From JAHECQ01 sp047638695 (GTDB taxonomy: Bacteria > Actinomycetota > Acidimicrobiia > Acidimicrobiales > SZUA-35), in NCBI GenBank assembly GCA_047638695.1, contig JBLINY010000021.1:1-55910 (forward strand): a stretch of DNA of 55,910 bases. Reading direction: 5' to 3'. The stretch's first letter is position 1, and the number at the start of each line of letters is the position of its first letter. Below, one piece after another: positions 51,722-55,910 of the stretch. The translations under genes and the position numbers were made by a program. A model generated the notes under the pieces. The model ran no database searches and was not told the origin of the DNA. It saw nothing but the letters and a program-made list of their open reading frames with translations.

Positions 51722-52651
51722 ATGGACGTGGCCCACCTAACGTTTATTCACGGCATCGGCAACAAGAGCGAATCCGAGGTCTTGCATCAATCGTGGCGCC
51801 GGGCATTGGCGAAGGATGGCGGCATAGATCTCGGCGCCGAGGGCGTCACGTCGTCAATGATTTATTGGGCTGATGTCATGTACGCCGAGCCCAAGCCTGA
51901 AGCTGATGTCCACGAAAGTGCCGAGGAAGGAGCGGTCGATACCGACCGTGAAGACGTGGATCTTGCCTTCCGAGATGCGGCGAGCGCAGAAGAGCAGGAA
52001 TGGCTCGAGAAGTTCGCGGCAAAATACCGTCTCGACAGCGAGCTTCCCCCTGATGAGGAGTCTTCGGTGGGAGAGTCCGGCCCCGAGTTTGAGCGAGTCC
52101 CACTGCCTGGCTGGATGAAGAAGCGGATCATGTCAGCATTTCTGCGAGATGTGCACCACTATTTGTGGGATGCCTGGCACAGTCCGCGCCCGGGCGAGGA
52201 TTTCAGAGTCCGGACCGAGATCCGCCGAAGAGTGCAACAGTCCCTTGTGGACGGTGCCAAGTCGGGTGCTCCGCACGTAATTGTGTCACACAGCATGGGT
52301 ACGGTCATCGCATACGACAATCTTCAACGGGTGGCGGAATGCCCAGCGGTCGACGGCCTAATCACCATTGGTAGCCCGCTGGGAATTGACGAGATCCAAG
52401 ACCAGCTGAGCCCGGAATGGTCACGGCACGATGGCTTCCCGGTCAAGACGAAAAGCTGGATCAACATCTATGACAGATTGGATCCGGTGGCGGGTCTCGA
52501 CCCCCTAATAATGAACGACTACCAGCGCAGAGGTAGCGATGCCGTCGTCGATATCAACGAACAAAATTGGGGCACATGGCGCCACAGTATCACCAAATAC
52601 TTGGCGGGCGATCAGCTGCGGGAACAGCTTGGCTCCATGCTCGAACTGTGA
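51722..52651 (+). CDS. PGAP1/lipase-like alpha/beta hydrolase
   Basis: A protein of 309 residues. It starts with the strand LTFIHGIGNKS (6-16), which gives the oxyanion His-Gly. An acidic insert follows (about 55-125). Nucleophile Ser191 lies in VSHSMGTVIAY, the acid is probably Asp254 in DRLDPVAG, and His288 in WRHSITKYL is the base. The triad is complete. This resembles PGAP1-like or DUF676-type lipases and esterases that occur as effectors in prokaryotic conflict systems. AGAGGGAG precedes the ATG. It is followed after 15 bases by the TPR-protease gene and diverges from the NLR-TIR operon. The substrate (lipid or other ester) is unknown. Confidence 0.85.
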   Translation: MDVAHLTFIHGIGNKSESEVLHQSWRRALAKDGGIDLGAEGVTSSMIYWADVMYAEPKPEADVHESAEEGAVDTDREDVDLAFRDAASAEEQEWLEKFAAKYRLDSELPPDEESSVGESGPEFERVPLPGWMKKRIMSAFLRDVHHYLWDAWHSPRPGEDFRVRTEIRRRVQQSLVDGAKSGAPHVIVSHSMGTVIAYDNLQRVAECPAVDGLITIGSPLGIDEIQDQLSPEWSRHDGFPVKTKSWINIYDRLDPVAGLDPLIMNDYQRRGSDAVVDINEQNWGTWRHSITKYLAGDQLREQLGSMLEL

Positions 52652-52666
52652 CCAAAGGAACTCGTA

Positions 52667-54298
52667 GTGACCTGGAACCATCTCGATGATTTGATGAGCA
52701 ATCTGACGGCCAAAGTAGACACGTATGATCGGGCTGCTGTTGTTCAGATATGTGAGCAAGTCAGCGCGAGAGTGCGGTCTAGCGATGAGCCCTTTCCCGA
52801 CGAGGAGGCAGCGTTCATGTTGGGCCGCCTACGCCGAAAGCGTTGGTTCGATCTCATGGAGACTCTCGCGGATGTGTTCATCCAGACTGGCCAGCGATCG
52901 GCAACGGTACGCCGCCTTCACGCCCAGGCACTTCTGGATCAGGGACAGCTGGTAGCCGGCCTAGCTATCGCTGAGCAACTAGCCTCCGAAACTGAGGCCG
53001 ATGGCAAAGAGAATGCCGAAGCCCGCGGGCTTATAGGGCGGGCCTACAAGCAGATGTATATCGATGCCGCAGCCCCAGCAGTTCCACGCAACCAAGACTT
53101 CCTACGCAAGAGCATCGACGCCTATTACGACGTCTACAAAGCGATGCCAAACCCGTGGCATGGCATCAACACGGTGGCCCTTGTCGCCCGTGCTCGACGA
53201 GACGCGGTCTCAACAGATGGGTATCCCGAGCCTCACGAGCTGGCGGCGACCATCCTGGAGGAGATTCAGGAGCGAGCCGACGATGACCGGGCCGATCTCT
53301 GGGACTTTGCCACAGCCATGGAAGCGTCAGTGGGGACCGAGGATTATCCCGGCGCTCTGGGCTGGTTGGCGAAATACTTGGCCACGGACGCCGATTCCTT
53401 CGAACTGTCCAGCACGCTTCGTCAGCTGGAGGAAGTGTGGGGATTCGACTCCTCTGGTTTCCAGGGCAGCATCCTGGAAATCTTGCGAGCGTCTATCTTG
53501 CGTAGTGAAGATGGCGGAGCCGTCCAGCTCGATCTCCAAGTGAGGGCCGACGCCGACGTGTCAGCAACGAAGGCGGCTGGCGTCCAACTGGAACGGATCC
53601 TCGGAAGCACGGGGGTGCAGAACCTGACGTGGTATCGGACCGGACTATCTCGAGCAGAAGCGGTTGTGCTGATCCTGGACGGTATGGGCAGCGGCCAAGG
53701 TTCGGGATTCCTGCTGTCGGGGGCAGAGTTGTGTGACGCACTGCCAGCCGACGAGAAGTTTGTGATTACCAACGCCCATGTTGTCTCCGAGACGTACTCG
53801 GCTGCCGCCCTGGTTCCCGAGGAGGCCGTGATCAAGTTCGAGGCGCTAGGTCTCGACGATGAGTACAGGGTTGCGGAGGTGATCTTCTCGTCGCCTCCCG
53901 TAGATCTCGATGTCTCGGTATTGCGGATCGACAAGCCGGCGCCCAGTGTCGATCCGATACCGATCGGTAAGCGGCTACCCGTCGCCGACGGAGAGCAGCG
54001 GGTCTATGTCATCGGGCATCCCCTCGGCGGAGGGCTCTCGTTCTCCCTCCAGGACAACACCCTGCTCGATCATGAGGATCCGCTCGTCCACTATCGGGCG
54101 CCGACGGAGCCCGGCAGCTCCGGCAGTCCCGTTTTCAACTCACAGTGGAAGCTGATAGCGCTTCACCATGCCGGCGGAACATCGATCCCAAGATTGCGGG
54201 ACCAGGATGGTGTGTACGCAGCGAACGAAGGTCTTTGGATCCAAAGCATTCGGAAGGCCATCGCTGAGGATCTGGGATCTGCCCCGTCTGAACCGTGA
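52667..54298 (+). CDS. DUF4071-like TPR protein fused to trypsin-like serine protease
   Basis: A protein of 543 residues. The N-terminal half (about 45-260) is helical and TPR-like, with GLIGRAYKQMY at 121-131 and MPNPWHGINTVAL at 160-172. This pattern matches the MAP3K TRAF-binding domain family (DUF4071), seen in ASK-type kinases and in bacterial conflict proteins. The C-terminal half (about 335-543) is a trypsin-fold protease: His371 in VITNAHVV, Asp415 in DLDVSVLR and Ser485 in PGSSGSPVF, so the triad is intact. There is no signal peptide, so it should act in the cytoplasm. The start is GTG with AAAGGA upstream. It forms an operon with the hydrolase gene. It may be activated by a nucleotide signal or by the NLR; that is inference. 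Confidence 0.87.
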   Translation: MTWNHLDDLMSNLTAKVDTYDRAAVVQICEQVSARVRSSDEPFPDEEAAFMLGRLRRKRWFDLMETLADVFIQTGQRSATVRRLHAQALLDQGQLVAGLAIAEQLASETEADGKENAEARGLIGRAYKQMYIDAAAPAVPRNQDFLRKSIDAYYDVYKAMPNPWHGINTVALVARARRDAVSTDGYPEPHELAATILEEIQERADDDRADLWDFATAMEASVGTEDYPGALGWLAKYLATDADSFELSSTLRQLEEVWGFDSSGFQGSILEILRASILRSEDGGAVQLDLQVRADADVSATKAAGVQLERILGSTGVQNLTWYRTGLSRAEAVVLILDGMGSGQGSGFLLSGAELCDALPADEKFVITNAHVVSETYSAAALVPEEAVIKFEALGLDDEYRVAEVIFSSPPVDLDVSVLRIDKPAPSVDPIPIGKRLPVADGEQRVYVIGHPLGGGLSFSLQDNTLLDHEDPLVHYRAPTEPGSSGSPVFNSQWKLIALHHAGGTSIPRLRDQDGVYAANEGLWIQSIRKAIAEDLGSAPSEP

Positions 54299-54313
54299 CC
54301 GGATGGACTTCCG

Positions 54314-55293
54314 TCATCCGGCTGTCAATGCCGACGCGGTCGCCGGGTCAATTTCGCCCATAACAGGAAGGTCCCGATTCTGCTGGAATTTCTTGACCGC
54401 GTCCACGGTCTCGTCGCCGTAGTCGCCATCAGCTCCGAACTTCGGAAGCGAGTCGGCCTTCAAAGCGAGCAATCGCTCCTGGAACACGACGACGGCACGA
54501 CCCGTGGCGCCTTTAGACAGACCGCCCTCCAGCAATGTGGCAGTGACGGTGTCGATGATGCCGGTCGCCTCCACGTTCAGGATGGTCTGGAAGTTCTTGA
54601 CGGCGTCGATGGTCTCGTCGCCGTAGTCGCCATCAGCTCCGAACTTCGGAAGGGCCTTTGAGTCTCGTGCCATGAGTAGTCGCTGGAACTTAGAGACTTC
54701 GTCACCGCTGGCCCCGCTTGTGAAGCCTGCGGCAACGGCAGCTACCGCTGTTCCTCCCGCAACTGAACCACCGCCGGCAACGGTGCTCCAGTCGACGTCC
54801 ACATTGCGTGGGTCTTGGTCGAGCTGAAAGTGCATCCGGTCACGTTTCCTCCAATTGCCGCCCCAGGACCATAATGATTGACCTTGATCTTGCCCGAGTA
54901 ACGGTCCCCAGAACTGAAGGGGTTGACCGCTGGGTCAAGGTCGATGGCAATTCCATAGGAGTGCAGTGAGGGGCTATTCGTCCCGGCGATCTTGCGGCAG
55001 TTGAAAGCCCAAGCCGAATTTGGCCGATAGCCCGTGGCCGTGAGAGCGGTCTCAAGCGCCTTGAATGCGTCCACGGCAACGTTCGGGACTCCGCCGATGT
55101 TCTTGCCGAAGAACTTGGGGTTGGCGAATTTGCCGGGGCCTTTGTTGCAAAGCCAGTCAGACCACATCTTGCGCAGCGCCGTCGTTGTAGCTTCCAGCGC
55201 GATGCCGGGGTCATGCAGCTCGGCTCCGGCTTCCGGATCCACGAATTCATTTGGCACCTCGTTGGTACTCGGTGCGAAATCCACATCAGACAT
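54314..55293 (-). pseudogene. M15 peptidase / peptidoglycan-binding endolysin, frameshifted
   Basis: Two frames make one phage-type endolysin. The first (55293 to about 54900) is a VanY/M15 zinc peptidase with LHSYGIAIDLDP, giving ligands His111 and Asp118. The second (from about 54930 on) carries GQSLWSWGGNWRKRDRMHFQ, where the MHF histidine is the third zinc ligand, and then two PG_binding_1 domains (KFGADGDYGDETIDA and KFGADGDYGDETVDA). The open first frame runs on to 54742 but with a meaningless tail. A single-base loss, or a programmed -1 shift, near 54885-54930 would join them. It converges on the protease gene with 15 bases between. The product would cleave peptidoglycan stem peptides. 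Confidence 0.75.
54407..54652 (-). repeat. 42-bp direct repeat in the endolysin PG-binding domains
   Basis: Positions 54407-54448 and 54611-54652 are identical over 42 bases and similar for about 18 bases on one side. They are 204 bases (68 codons) apart and encode the KFGADGDYGDET core of the two peptidoglycan-binding domains. Identity at the nucleotide level suggests recent duplication or gene conversion. Confidence 0.8.
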
Positions 55294-55365
55294 GGTTGAT
55301 CCCCTTCCTGGCTCGGGCGCAGAATTGGGTTGAAGAGATTGGAGTGAGGCAGGCTTTTCGCGGTG
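55294..55365. other. gap between the endolysin and transposase genes
   Basis: This 72-base gap should contain one end of the IS3-type element, because the transposase stop lies at its right edge. I could not define the terminal inverted repeat without the other end. The endolysin ribosome site (GAAGGGGAT before the ATG) is near 55300. Confidence 0.3.
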
Positions 55366-55910
55366 TCAGGCGGCTTTGAATTGTTGCTCGTAGCGTTCTC
55401 TGACTGTGGCCGGGGTTTCATACCCCAGCACTGAATGCAACCGACGTCTGTTGTACCAGACCTCGATGAAGTTCGTGACCGCAGCGACCGCTTTCGCCCG
55501 AGTCGGGAACACAGTGCGATGCACCAACTCCTTCTTCAACGTGGCGAACCACGATTCAGCACAGGCATTGTCGAAGCATGACCCGACCACACCCATCGAC
55601 CCGACCATGTCTGCCGCTGCCAACGACAACCGGAAAGCCCGCGAGGTGTACTGGGAGCCGTGGTCGGAATGGAACAGCGCGCCACGACCGACCCTGCCGT
55701 TGTTGTAGGCCATGTCGACCGTTGAGCACACCAGGCCGGCGGCGTAGTTGTCGTCCATTGCGTAGCCGACCACTTCCCGGTTGAACAGATCGATCATCGT
55801 CGACAAATACAGCGGGCCTTCCCACGTGTTGATCTGGGTGATATCGCCAACGAAACGGACACCCGGCTCGGTAGCGGTGAAGTCACGGCCGATCAGATCC
55901 TGCGAGACCC
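55366..55910 (-). mobile_element. IS3-family transposase OrfB, integrase core (partial)
   Basis: This minus-strand frame is open to the right window edge. It holds the rve/DDE integrase core: GDITQ with the first Asp, LFHSDHGSQYTS with the second Asp, and CAESWFATLKKELVH with the Glu, followed by RAKAVAAVTNFIEVWYNRRRLH. This is the C-terminal part of an IS3-family OrfB transposase, which in these elements is made by frameshifting from OrfA. The visible part is intact and could be active. It marks the right border of the accessory region. Confidence 0.93.

Overview
The window is high-GC DNA with dense, short-gapped genes and many GTG or TTG starts, a FurA-KatG pair and many acyl-CoA and flavin enzymes. 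This points to an actinobacterium, most plausibly a marine or soil Acidimicrobiia-like lineage. That placement is an inference from gene content, not a taxonomic assignment.

Layout. (1) Positions 1-12519, minus strand: a three-gene polyunsaturated-fatty-acid (Pfa) type lipid synthase operon. The order is PfaD-like enoyl reductase, then KS-AT-ACP-KR, then KS-CLF-AT-DH running off the left edge. The layout resembles the myxobacterial Pfa1-Pfa2-Pfa3 type, but only one ACP is visible. A TetR regulator is divergent, followed by a RidA protein. (2) 13.6-16 kb: a decayed patch with a frameshifted alternative-oxidase-like gene beside a DUF308/DUF389 membrane gene carrying an internal deletion and two frame changes. 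(3) 16-23 kb: a flavin monooxygenase of acyl-CoA dehydrogenase fold, a haloalkane dehalogenase, a DMT exporter, furA-katG with two GACTnAGTC operator-like boxes, a VIT-family metal transporter and an alcohol dehydrogenase remnant. (4) 23-30 kb: a NarL/DesK-type two-component pair divergent from an MMPL transporter, and an amino-acid ABC importer with an intergenic hairpin. (5) 30-43 kb: catabolic genes (SMP-30 lactonase, crotonases, TauD-type dioxygenase, two structurally unrelated epoxide hydrolases, amidohydrolase, luciferase-like oxidoreductase, thiolase-like protein plus DUF35 partner, Baeyer-Villiger monooxygenase, acyl-CoA dehydrogenase, alpha/beta hydrolases). They suit breakdown of cyclic terpenoid, steroid-like or xenobiotic carbon.

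(6) 43-55.9 kb is an accessory region and the most interesting part. A TIR-domain protein and a 1621-residue NLR-like (STAND) protein lie in one minus-strand operon, and both carry the same short N-terminal repeat of the form [IL]NQA-x-x-I-x. This looks like a homotypic, possibly amyloid, signalling motif that would couple receptor to effector. The NLR has a GRxxE entry motif, a Walker A motif with Gln in place of Lys, two hydrophobic segments and about 1000 residues of Cys-paired Ig-like repeats ending in an adhesin-like domain. In effect it is a receptor with a surface-protein ectodomain. Diverging from it is a two-gene operon encoding a PGAP1/lipase-like hydrolase and a protein joining a DUF4071-like (MAP3K TRAF-binding) TPR region to a trypsin-like protease. 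I propose these four genes form a TIR/NLR/hydrolase/protease conflict system. The region is bounded on the right by a broken phage-type endolysin gene and an IS3-family transposase that runs off the edge.
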